Shown piece by piece: positions 14,664 through 22,236 of a stretch of 29,556 bases of DNA. Within the stretch, counting starts at the first letter, position 1; each line of letters begins with the position of its first letter. The stretch comes from Peptococcaceae bacterium UBA5767 (lineage in GTDB: Bacteria; Bacillota; TC1; UBA5767). Under the pieces are notes generated by a model. It was not told where the DNA came from. It worked only from the letters and a program-made list of their open reading frames with translations, and did no database searches. Location of the stretch: positions 1-29,556 of the forward strand of contig DIET01000037.1 in assembly GCA_002418765.1 (NCBI GenBank), in the 5' to 3' direction. The position numbers and the translations under genes were made by a program.

Positions 14664-14755
14664 ACAACATGTTGCATAAAAGTCGAATGATTGGATGGAA
14701 GGTATCGACGTGAGTATGGTGAAAAGATCAGAACCACAAGATGTTGCATAAGAGT
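14664..14755 (+). repeat. 20-base direct repeat flanking copy 3
   Basis: ACAACATGTTGCATAAAAGT at 14664-14683 and ACAAGATGTTGCATAAGAGT at 14736-14755 differ at two positions and lie 72 bases apart. A TCGACGTGAGTATGG copy lies between them, suggesting a larger tandem unit. Confidence 0.7.
14687..14728 (+). repeat. Dispersed repeat, copy 3
   Basis: Contains ATGATTGGATGG and TCGACGTGAGTATGGTGAAA. It matches copy 4 through the TGATTGG...TCGACGTGAGTATGGTGAAA-like segment, with one extra base in the middle. Confidence 0.72.
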
Positions 14756-14879
14756 AGGAAAGAAAATAGTCTATTATGCAATATATAGAGTGATGCAACT
14801 ACTCGAATTTTTCGATGAGTTGAAGTCTTTGAAATAAGTAATTTAATATATACTGAAAGCTAACGGAAGGGGTGAAGTG

Positions 14880-15889
14880 ATGAACTCAAGAATAATCATG
14901 TATCAGACCGAAGATGGTATAACAAAAATAGAAACAAATTTTGATGGCGATACTGTATGGCTTTCAATAGACCAAATGGCAGAGCTATTTCAGCGTGACA
15001 AGTCTACAATCTCTCGACATATAAAAAATATCTTTGCTGAGGGCGAACTTGAGCGTTATTCAGTTGTTGCAAATTTTGCAACAACTGCGACTGATGGGAA
15101 AACTTATCAAGTTGATTATTATAACCTCGATGTAATCATTTCCGTTGGTTACCGGGTAAAGTCATTACGTGGTACGCAATTTCGTATTTGGGCAAATAAG
15201 ATCCTAAAAGAGTATCTTAAAAAAGGATTTGCTATGAATGACGACCTTCTTAAGAACGCAGGAGGAGGCAACTATTTTCAAGAACTCCTTGAACGTATTA
15301 GAGATATCAGGTCAAGTGAGAAAGTTTTTTACAGGCAAATACTTGATATCTATGCAACCAGTATAGACTATAATCCGAGAGCATCTGAGTCCATAGGGTT
15401 TTTTAAGATAGTACAAAATAAAATGCATTTTGCAGCACATGGTCACACCGCTGCAGAAATTGTCTATTTAAGAGCTAACGCAGATAAAGACTTTATGGGA
15501 ATGACATCTTTTGATAGAGAAAGCTTAAGAAAAGCTGATGCATCTATTGCAAAGAACTATTTACAGGAAGATGAAATTAAGATTTTGAATAGATTAGTCA
15601 CGGCATATTTAGAATTTGCTGAACTCCAAGCAATTAGGCAAAGGCCAATGTATATGCAGGATTGGATTGGCAAATTAGACGACTTCATCAAAATGAGTGG
15701 AAGTGAGTTGCTAGACAATGCAGGGAAATTAGTCATGAAGAGGCTAAAATCAAAGCAGAACTGGAATATGAGAGGTACAAGGAACGAAGTAAAGATCAAT
15801 TGACACAAGTTGAAAGAGATTTTATAGAGCATGTGAAGACTGCACAGAAGCAGTTAGAACAAGGAAAAGGTAAAAACGGTGGTAGATAA
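14880..15889 (+). pseudogene. RhuM-family protein gene with 3' frameshift
   Basis: ATG 14880 follows GGAAGGGGTG. The first 283 codons encode a typical RhuM protein: WLSIDQMAELFQRDKSTISR is the N-terminal helix-turn-helix-like part, VDYYNLDVIISVGYRVKS follows, then GTQFRIWANKILKEYLKKGF, and later FFKIVQNKMHFAAHGHTAAE. After Lys283 the frame gives an unlikely tail ending 15803. In the next frame the sequence continues ISHEEAKIKAELEYERYKER and on to a TAA at 15887-15889, the normal family C-terminus. One missing A in the AAA run at 15726-15728 explains it. The intact protein would be 336 residues. RhuM relatives are common in islands and resemble phage antirepressors; their function is not settled. 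Confidence 0.82.
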
Positions 15890-15904
15890 AAACCATCTAC
15901 CACC
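15878..15904. terminator. Perfect 10-bp inverted repeat at the end of rhuM
   Basis: GGTGGTAGAT (15878-15887) and ATCTACCACC (15895-15904) pair perfectly around a seven-base loop, and the restored rhuM stop codon begins in the left arm. There is no U-run on the + strand; on the minus strand GTTTTTACC follows, so termination of minus-strand transcripts is more plausible. Confidence 0.55.
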
Positions 15905-15964
15905 TATGAAAGGTTGTAATATCAAGGGTTTGGTAGAAAAGTGGTGAAGTGGTCGATGAAAGCG

Positions 15965-16013
15965 CAAACTTTTTGATTGGGTGGATGTGTCGACGTGAGT
16001 ATGGTGAAAGGAT
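15965..16013 (+). repeat. Dispersed repeat, copy 4
   Basis: The fullest copy: ACTTTTTGATTGGGTGGATG, then TGTCGACGTGAGTATGG, then TGAAAGGAT. Copies 1-3 lie before and this one after the rhuM pseudogene, so the repeats flank it in the same orientation. Confidence 0.75.
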
Positions 16014-16174
16014 AAATAGGCTGAAAGACTGTGATAGCAAGGGTTTCAGCATAACCGCTAAATGTACTAATGTTACGGAAGCATTACACGTAGTCTCATT
16101 CAATCAAAGCATACATTTATGCAAGATATAGTGTTTAAAATAGTTCAACATACTGCATATAGATTAAGAAAATA

Positions 16175-16194
16175 AGGTGCCAAAACATGCACCT
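16175..16194 (+). promoter_or_regulatory. Small hairpin ahead of the polysaccharide locus
   Basis: AGGTGC (16175-16180) and GCACCT (16189-16194) form a 6-bp stem with an eight-base loop, 42 bases before the aminotransferase start. It may be a leader hairpin of the locus transcript. The 332 bases from 15905 to 16236 otherwise hold only repeat copy 4. Confidence 0.35.
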
Positions 16195-16236
16195 CTATAC
16201 AATACATAGACTTTAGATAAGGAAGATGACGGTAAA

Positions 16237-17361
16237 ATGGCTGAGAATAAAAAAATCTGGCTCGCTTCACCACATATGAGTGATGAAGGCTATGAAATGC
16301 AATATGTACAAGAAGCATTTGATACAAACTGGGTAGCACCACTTGGACCGAATGTAAATGAGTTTGAGAAAGAGCTGGCTTCAAAAGTAGGTTCAAAACA
16401 TGCAGCAGCAATGACATCTGGAACGGGAGCCATTCATCTAGCACTTAAAGCAGCAGGTATTGGTGAAGGAGATATCGTATTCTGTCCTACCCTTACTTTT
16501 TCAGCTACAGCCAATCCGATCATCTATCAGAATGCTACTCCGGTCTTTATTGACAGTGATTATGAAACTTGGAATATGGATCCAAAAGCATTAGAGGCAG
16601 CCTTCGAAAAGTATGGTGATAAGGTGAAGGCTGTTTTAGTTGTTCATTTATATGGCCTTTCAGCTGATATGGATAAGATTATGGAAATCTGTAATAAGTA
16701 TGATGCGACGGTTATAGAAGATGCTGCTGAGTCTTTGGGTGCTTATTATAAGGGAAAGCATACGGGAACCTTTGGTGAGTTTGGAGTGTTCTCGTTTAAC
16801 GGAAATAAGATTATCACAACCTCAGGTGGTGGTATGCTAGTTTCTGATGATGAGGAGAAGATCAAGAAAGTTAGGTTCTGGTCCACTCAATCTAGAGATG
16901 CAGCAAGGCACTACCAGCATAGTGAATTAGGGTTCAATTACCGTATGAGCAATGTCGTTGCTGGAATAGGTAGAGGACAGCTGAAAGTATTAGATCAGAG
17001 AGTAGCTAAGAAGAAGTATATTTTTGAATTTTATAGGAGAGAACTTGGTGGTCTTGAGGGTGTAGGCTTTATGCCTATCAATGACTGGAATGAACCAAAC
17101 TATTGGTTAAGTGTTATGACGTTGAAGGGTTCAGTTAGACCTCTTGATGTTATGGAGGCACTGGAGAAAGAGAATATTGAGTCAAGACCTGTGTGGAAGC
17201 CGATGCATATGCAGCCATTCTTCGCTGAGTGTGATTATGTGGGTTCAGATGTTAGTGAGAAGCTGTTTGAGAATGGTGTGTGTTTGCCATCTGATACGAA
17301 GATGACGGATGAGGATCTTGAGAGAATTTGTGGGATTATAAAGGGACTATGGTCTAAATAA
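16237..17361 (+). CDS. UDP-amino-sugar 4-aminotransferase, DegT/DnrJ/EryC1/StrS family (PglE-like)
   Basis: A 374-residue PLP-dependent sugar aminotransferase. SGTGAIHLAL at 61-70 binds the cofactor phosphate, Asp162 in IEDAAESLG contacts the pyridine nitrogen, and Lys191 in FSFNGNKIITTSGGG is the Schiff-base lysine. It should transfer an amino group from glutamate to a UDP-4-keto-6-deoxy-HexNAc, as PglE does. The next two genes are PglC- and PglD-like, which supports a bacillosamine-type pathway. The PglF-type 4,6-dehydratase that makes the keto substrate is not in the window. A Shine-Dalgarno AAGGAAG (16219-16225) lies 11 bases upstream of ATG. First gene of the right-hand locus, and richer in GC than the central genes. 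Confidence 0.88.
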   Translation: MAENKKIWLASPHMSDEGYEMQYVQEAFDTNWVAPLGPNVNEFEKELASKVGSKHAAAMTSGTGAIHLALKAAGIGEGDIVFCPTLTFSATANPIIYQNATPVFIDSDYETWNMDPKALEAAFEKYGDKVKAVLVVHLYGLSADMDKIMEICNKYDATVIEDAAESLGAYYKGKHTGTFGEFGVFSFNGNKIITTSGGGMLVSDDEEKIKKVRFWSTQSRDAARHYQHSELGFNYRMSNVVAGIGRGQLKVLDQRVAKKKYIFEFYRRELGGLEGVGFMPINDWNEPNYWLSVMTLKGSVRPLDVMEALEKENIESRPVWKPMHMQPFFAECDYVGSDVSEKLFENGVCLPSDTKMTDEDLERICGIIKGLWSK

Positions 17362-17378
17362 GAAGTAGGTGCTAATAG

Positions 17379-18041
17379 ATGCAGAGTGAAGTGAAGGAAG
17401 AAGTTAAAGTGAATAAAGGCATATACAGAAAATTTATCAAAAGACCAATGGACTTCATTTTGTCTTTGATGGCAATTATCGTTTTAAGTCCGGTACTTAT
17501 AATCGTTGGTGTATTGGTAAGAGTTAAGCTTGGTTGTCCGGTGTTGTTTAAGCAGAAGAGACCTGGGCTTAATGAGAAGATTTTTACTATGTATAAGTTT
17601 AGAACGATGACTGATGAGAAGGACGAGAATGGGGAGCTGCTTCCAGACTTAGTTAGACTTACTAAGTTTGGTAGGATGCTAAGATCTACAAGTTTAGATG
17701 AACTACCAGAACTATTTAACATCCTAAAGGGTGATATGAGTATTGTGGGACCTAGACCTTTACTCATTCAATATCTTGAACTTTACAATGAACATCAAAA
17801 GAGAAGACATGAAGTGAGACCTGGTCTTTCAGGAAATGCCCAAGTAAATGGGCGAAATGCTATTAGCTGGGAAGATAAGTTCAATCTTGATGTTGAGTAC
17901 GTAGGCAATATGAGTTTTGTTGGAGACTGGAAGATTATCTTCCTTACTATAAAGAAGGTTTTTGTAAAAGAGGGCATCAGTTCAGATACATCAGTTACGA
18001 TGGAACCTTTTAGGGGTTCAGCTCATCATTCAGAAAACTAA
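17379..18041 (+). CDS. Undecaprenyl-phosphate sugar-1-phosphate transferase (PglC-like)
   Basis: 220 residues, a monotopic phosphoglycosyl transferase of the bacterial sugar transferase family. A single hydrophobic segment (about 24-46) is followed by FKQKRPGLNEKIFTMYKFRT, the catalytic Asp107-Glu108 in STSLDELPEL, NILKGDMSIVGPRPLL and RPGLSGNAQVNGRN. These residues define the PglC-type core. It would load the first sugar phosphate, probably the product of the flanking PglE/PglD-like enzymes, on undecaprenyl phosphate at the inner membrane face. The start may be ATG 17379 or GTG 17409; the latter, preceded by AAGGAAG, gives the typical short N-terminus before YRKFIKRPMDF. Confidence 0.9.
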   Translation: MQSEVKEEVKVNKGIYRKFIKRPMDFILSLMAIIVLSPVLIIVGVLVRVKLGCPVLFKQKRPGLNEKIFTMYKFRTMTDEKDENGELLPDLVRLTKFGRMLRSTSLDELPELFNILKGDMSIVGPRPLLIQYLELYNEHQKRRHEVRPGLSGNAQVNGRNAISWEDKFNLDVEYVGNMSFVGDWKIIFLTIKKVFVKEGISSDTSVTMEPFRGSAHHSEN

Positions 18042-18084
18042 ACTTCAATTATAAATCATTTTTTCAGAGAGGAATGTACTTATC

Positions 18085-18705
18085 ATGAAAGACAAATTAA
18101 TCATTATAGGTGCCAGTGGACATGGAAAAGTTGTCGCTGACATCGCAATAAAAATGAATAAGTGGCAAAGCATCGCATTCCTCGATGATGACGAGTCTAT
18201 TAAGGCATCTATGGGGTTAGAAGTTATCTGTAAAACTGCTGATGCTTTTACATATAAAGATGAAGCTGATTTCTTTGTTGCTATAGGAAGCAATGCTACA
18301 AGGGAAAAGATTCAAGAAAATTTAATCGTGGAAGGGCTAAATGTAGTTAGTTTGATTCATCCGAGTTCTGTTATTGGCACGGATGTTGAGATCGGTATTG
18401 GCTCAGTAGTAATGGCTGGGGTTGTGATTAACAGCTCTACTAGAATTGGGAAGGGTTGTATCATCAACACGAGTTCTAGCATAGATCATGACAATGTCAT
18501 AGAAGAGTATGTACACATTTCTCCTGGAGTTAGTTTGGCAGGAACTGTAAAAATAGGTAGGTTGAACTGGATTGGAATAGGAAGTGTTATAAGCAATAAC
18601 GTGAACATCTGCAGTGGTTGCAAAGTAGGTGCAGGGACTGTGGTGGTTAAGGATATTACTGAACCTGGGACATATGTTGGGGTTCCGGTGAGGAAGATAG
18701 ATTAA
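18085..18705 (+). CDS. Sugar O/N-acetyltransferase with left-handed beta-helix (PglD-like)
   Basis: 206 residues. The N-terminal Rossmann-like domain has GASGHGKVVADIA at 9-21; the hexapeptide-repeat beta-helix occupies about 90-200. His135 in SSIDHDNVIEEYVHISPG corresponds to the catalytic base and His144 to the second conserved His of PglD-type enzymes. The acetyl-CoA-end segment GAGTVVVKDITEPGTYVGVP is intact. It would N-acetylate the UDP-4-amino sugar produced by the upstream aminotransferase, using acetyl-CoA, to give UDP-diNAc-bacillosamine or a close relative. AGAGAGG precedes the ATG. Confidence 0.88.
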   Translation: MKDKLIIIGASGHGKVVADIAIKMNKWQSIAFLDDDESIKASMGLEVICKTADAFTYKDEADFFVAIGSNATREKIQENLIVEGLNVVSLIHPSSVIGTDVEIGIGSVVMAGVVINSSTRIGKGCIINTSSSIDHDNVIEEYVHISPGVSLAGTVKIGRLNWIGIGSVISNNVNICSGCKVGAGTVVVKDITEPGTYVGVPVRKID

Positions 18706-18749
18706 AAACAAACCAAAACACACTATTATATGAAAAGAGGAAGTTGATT

Positions 18750-19799
18750 ATGAATTATTTTGTTTATGTTGATGGTATTTTAGGGGTTAAAACAAATGAG
18801 AAAGAGTTTCCTTGGTCTTACGGAACGGTAGCTCCAGAATCTACAAAAGAAAAGTTTGATGAGTGTAAGATAAAAATTAATGTAGATGTAAGACATTCAA
18901 ATGATGTATTTGGCGCAGATATTAATCTTGATAAAATGGGTAAATACCATTATTTTAGCGCCAACAGAAATGAGAATAAAGTTTACTACGAAAGAAATTT
19001 CTTTGGCAAAAGTAAATTAAGATATTCTATCGAAATTAATGGAAACGAAATAAATGTTATTGTAGGCAAAAATTATATGAAGTATGTGAAGCATAGAATA
19101 ATGGGTCTACATTCAATGTCATATACATTAACTGATATTACAGCTGGGTTACTATTAAAAAATGGGATAGCCACTATACATTGTTCAGCAGTTAATGAAG
19201 ATACTCAATCGATTATTATATTTGCCCCACCGAATACAGGCAAAACACTCACAAGTATTCAGCTGTGCAAAGACCATAGCTTCAAGTTTATAGCAGAGGA
19301 TTTTGCATTAACAGACGGAGAGAATGTGTGGGCTGTGCCTTGGACTAGTACATTTAGATATTATGATGACATAAATGAATCAAAACTTGATACCATTGTA
19401 AACAAGATTACCTCAGTACTACCAGTTATGGAGTTAATATCTGTCAAGAAAAATAAGTCTATCGATACATATCTTGGTGAAGATAGTATTAAGCATTTTT
19501 CTAAAGCGACGGATATTGTAGTCCTTGAAAGAGGAAAAAGCGATATCGAAAGAGATAAGGCTGAAGGTCTAAGGAAATTAATTAACCTTAATAAATATGA
19601 GTTTAATTATCATAAGGCACCATCTATTGTAGTTATGGATTACTTTAACGAAGGATTTTCACCGGAAGCAATGTATGATACAGAGAAGAAAATATTAAAC
19701 AAGCTCATAGATAACTGTAACTATGTATCAATTTCTGAAGAAAATGCTCTAAACTATGCAAATGTAGTTCTAAGTGAAGTAGTAGAGAAAAAGAGATGA
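18750..19799 (+). CDS. HPr-kinase-like P-loop protein in a polysaccharide locus
   Basis: 349 residues from ATG 18750, about nine bases after GAGG; a TTG at 18744 is less likely. The C-terminal half looks like the HprK/PEP-carboxykinase fold: ATIHCSAV (142-149), Walker A with APPNTGKT at 159-166, FIAEDFALTDGENVWAVPWT with an acidic catalytic-like segment, and a region with ISVKKNKSIDTY. The N-terminal half has no recognised domain. It lacks the regulatory domain of true HprK. Such kinase-like proteins occur beside sugar or nucleotidyl transferases and are thought to phosphorylate a small molecule or protein; here the substrate is unknown. It overlaps the next GT by ATGA, so it belongs to the glycan transcript. 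This gene begins the most AT-rich section. Confidence 0.68.
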   Translation: MNYFVYVDGILGVKTNEKEFPWSYGTVAPESTKEKFDECKIKINVDVRHSNDVFGADINLDKMGKYHYFSANRNENKVYYERNFFGKSKLRYSIEINGNEINVIVGKNYMKYVKHRIMGLHSMSYTLTDITAGLLLKNGIATIHCSAVNEDTQSIIIFAPPNTGKTLTSIQLCKDHSFKFIAEDFALTDGENVWAVPWTSTFRYYDDINESKLDTIVNKITSVLPVMELISVKKNKSIDTYLGEDSIKHFSKATDIVVLERGKSDIERDKAEGLRKLINLNKYEFNYHKAPSIVVMDYFNEGFSPEAMYDTEKKILNKLIDNCNYVSISEENALNYANVVLSEVVEKKR

Positions 19800-20944
19800 A
19801 GAAAATAGTACATGTATTTACTGTTTCAATGTCAGTAATCTTCTTAGAAGGATTATATGAAAAATTGAAAAGTAAAGGATATGAATTAATAGTAATCTGC
19901 TCAGATGGTGAAGAAGTTCGATATCAAGAAAGAATTGGTAATATAAAATACTATCCGGTTAGTATGAGTAGAGGTATAAATCCCATAAAAGATTTATCCG
20001 CATTGATTAGAATAATCTCTATTCTTAAGAAAGAAAAGCCGCAAATCGTTCATGGTCATACACCTAAAGGTGGCCTTTTGGCGATGTCAGCTGCTAAGGT
20101 TCTTAGAATAAAGAATAGACCATATCATCTACATGGGTTAAAGTATCCCAGTGAAGTAGGAGCAAGACGTTCAATTATTAAATGGATGGAAAAAGCTACA
20201 ATCAGTCTTTCAACCAAGGTCTTTGCTGTTAGTAATAGTCTTAAAGAGTTTGCAATTTCCTCAGGATTAGGATCAAATACAAAAGTTAGTGTTTTATTAA
20301 ACGGTAGCATTAAAGGAATTGATATCGGAAGGTCAGAGGAAATACGAGTCAATAGAGAGCAAATAGCTATTAAGTTAGGTATAAAGCACCATCAAATAAC
20401 ACTAGGTTTCGTAGGGAGAATAACAGAAGAAAAAGGTGTTTTTGAACTCTTAAGAGCATATAAAAAGTTAGTTGAGTCAAAATATGATGTTGGATTAATT
20501 CTATGTGGTCCAACTGAGATTAAAAATGAGCAAAATAAAATTTTATTTGAGGAGATTAGAGGAATTTCTAATGTCCAATATTTTGGACAAGTTGATAATC
20601 CGCTAGAGTATATGGCTTGTTGCGATGTTTTTGTATTACCTTCTTGGAGAGAAGGATTTGGATTAGTTAATATTGAAGCAAACTCTGTTGGTGTACCGGT
20701 AATAACAACAGATATCGTAGGTTGTAAAGATTCAATTGAAGATCAAAAAACTGGAATTCTTATTGAAAGTAATAATGTTAGTGATTTAATAGATGCATTA
20801 AAACTTCTAATTGAAGATCCATCACTAAGGAAAGAAATGGGTCAAAATGGAATACAGAGAGTTAAAGATTTATATGATAGAAATAAAATTTGGGATAGTC
20901 TATTGGAAGAATATGAAAGAATGATTAAGGCGGTGAAAGCTTGA
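19796..20944 (+). CDS. Glycosyltransferase family 4 (PglA-like)
   Basis: 382 residues, GT-B fold. The acceptor domain includes QIVHGHTPKGGLLAMSAAKV, a segment typical of PglA/WbpX-like enzymes that add a second sugar to undecaprenyl-diphospho amino sugars. The donor domain has GFVGRITEEKGVFELLRAY and PSWREGFGLVNIEANSVG, where the two Glu give EX7E. It would be the first elongating transferase after the PglC-like enzyme; the donor may be UDP-GalNAc or UDP-Gal from GalE, which is inference. It is coupled to both neighbours: ATGA with the kinase-like gene and TTGA with the next GT. Confidence 0.88.
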   Translation: MKKIVHVFTVSMSVIFLEGLYEKLKSKGYELIVICSDGEEVRYQERIGNIKYYPVSMSRGINPIKDLSALIRIISILKKEKPQIVHGHTPKGGLLAMSAAKVLRIKNRPYHLHGLKYPSEVGARRSIIKWMEKATISLSTKVFAVSNSLKEFAISSGLGSNTKVSVLLNGSIKGIDIGRSEEIRVNREQIAIKLGIKHHQITLGFVGRITEEKGVFELLRAYKKLVESKYDVGLILCGPTEIKNEQNKILFEEIRGISNVQYFGQVDNPLEYMACCDVFVLPSWREGFGLVNIEANSVGVPVITTDIVGCKDSIEDQKTGILIESNNVSDLIDALKLLIEDPSLRKEMGQNGIQRVKDLYDRNKIWDSLLEEYERMIKAVKA

Positions 20945-22107
20945 AGGCATTATTCGCACATGGATTAAAATTTTATCAAACTGTTGACGGGAAATTATAT
21001 CTGAGGGGATATAATCAAAAATTTTGGGATAGATATTTGACGCATTTTGAGAAAGTATATGTTATAGGGAGAAAAGTAAAACTAAAAAAATCAGATCTAA
21101 AAGGATATAATGAATTCTCTGGAGATAATTTGGTTTTTGTAGAAGTACCTGAAATACATGGTATAGATGAATACTTAAGTAATAATAGTAAATCAAATAA
21201 AATAATTGAGAAGACAGTTCAGTATGTAGATTGTGTAATTGCTAGACTTCCAGGTACATATTCCTCGACTGCTATTAATTATTCAAAAAAATATTTCAAA
21301 CCTTATATTATTGAATTAGTAGGTTGTCCATGGGATGCATATTGGAATCATAGTCCAAAAGGCAAACTAATAGCTCCGATTATTACTAAACAAACTAAGA
21401 ATCTAGTTAAAAACTCTAAATACACTATATATGTAACGAATGAATTTTTACAAAAAAGATATCCTACAAAAGGTGTTAAATTAGGGTGTTCGGATGTAGC
21501 ATTACCAAATTTGGATGAGAAAATTCTTGAAGATCGATTAATAAAAATAAACAGTATGAGACCTACCGATAAGGTTGTTATTGGTACAACAGCAGCCATT
21601 GATGTTAAGTACAAAGGTCAAGAGTATGTTATTAGAGCAATTTCAAAATTGTGCAAAGAAGGCCTTAATATCGAATACCATCTTGCAGGAGGTGGGGATG
21701 CGAAGTATTTAAAAGCAATAGCTGAAAAATATAATGTTGAAGACAAAGTGATGTTTTTGGGTTCATTACCTCATGAAAAAGTCTTTGAATATCTTAAGAA
21801 TATTGATATTTATATCCAACCGAGTAAACAGGAAGGGCTTCCACGGGCACTTGTTGAAGCGATGAGTATGGCCTGCCCAGCAATAGGTTCAGAAACTGGA
21901 GGAATCCCTGAACTAATCAATAAAGATTTTGTTTTTAGCAACGGAGCGGTTGATAATATTGTTTATGCAATTAAACAGGTCCTCGATAATAATATGAAAG
22001 ATGAGGCAATAAGAAGTTTTAACAAAGCTAAAGAGTACGATAGTGATATTTTAGATGAAAAAAGATCAACGTTTTATCATGCTTTTATTGAAAGTGAATT
22101 CAAGTAA
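20941..22107 (+). CDS. Glycosyltransferase family 4
   Basis: 388 residues starting at TTG 20941, which overlaps the previous stop (TTGA) behind AAGGCGGTG. The N-terminal part (KALFAHGLKFYQTVDGKLYL) and IARLPGTYSS form the acceptor domain. The donor domain has IGTTAAIDVKYKGQEYVIRA, YHLAGGGDAKYLKAIA and QPSKQEGLPRALVEAMSMAC with EX7E. The sequence ends with ordinary helical closure. It adds another residue of the repeat unit on the cytoplasmic face; specificity unknown. Confidence 0.88.
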   Translation: MKALFAHGLKFYQTVDGKLYLRGYNQKFWDRYLTHFEKVYVIGRKVKLKKSDLKGYNEFSGDNLVFVEVPEIHGIDEYLSNNSKSNKIIEKTVQYVDCVIARLPGTYSSTAINYSKKYFKPYIIELVGCPWDAYWNHSPKGKLIAPIITKQTKNLVKNSKYTIYVTNEFLQKRYPTKGVKLGCSDVALPNLDEKILEDRLIKINSMRPTDKVVIGTTAAIDVKYKGQEYVIRAISKLCKEGLNIEYHLAGGGDAKYLKAIAEKYNVEDKVMFLGSLPHEKVFEYLKNIDIYIQPSKQEGLPRALVEAMSMACPAIGSETGGIPELINKDFVFSNGAVDNIVYAIKQVLDNNMKDEAIRSFNKAKEYDSDILDEKRSTFYHAFIESEFK

Positions 22108-22182
22108 ACTATAGATGTTATTACTTTAAAAAAATGAATGATGAGTTTAACCATGAGCATTTAATATAAAAGCCTAAAATTA

Positions 22183-22213
22183 TTGACAGACACAGATAAG
22201 GCATAGCTGTCAA
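22183..22213. promoter_or_regulatory. Inverted repeat before the polymerase gene
   Basis: TTGACAG (22183-22189) and CTGTCAA (22207-22213) are a perfect 7-bp inverted repeat 17 bases apart, in a 129-base gap ahead of wzy. The left arm is also a perfect -35 hexamer, but no good -10 lies at 16-18 bases. It could be an operator or an RNA hairpin. Confidence 0.35.
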
Positions 22214-22236
22214 CTATTTTCTTGAGGAGATACCGT

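Larger units (their letters stand above)
14345..14879. other. Repeat-rich non-coding stretch
   Basis: No gene is supported in 535 bases. Just after the prepilin stop, TGTAATTA (14348-14355) and TAATTACA (14367-14374) form an inverted repeat. It then holds three copies of the TCGACGTGAGTATGG-type repeat, a 20-base duplication, and a stem CAACT...AGTTG with inner TCGAA/TTCGA (14796-14822) ahead of the rhuM pseudogene. Confidence 0.6.

Noticed and set aside
14531..14749. Minus-strand frame with the SPYSRR motif, also seen at 15897-16103
   Set aside because: The shared peptide is simply the reverse complement of the GTGAGTATGG repeat core; neither frame has a ribosome-binding site or domain.
14437..16013. 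CRISPR array
   Set aside because: Repeats are few, irregularly spaced, partly degenerate and interrupted by a gene.
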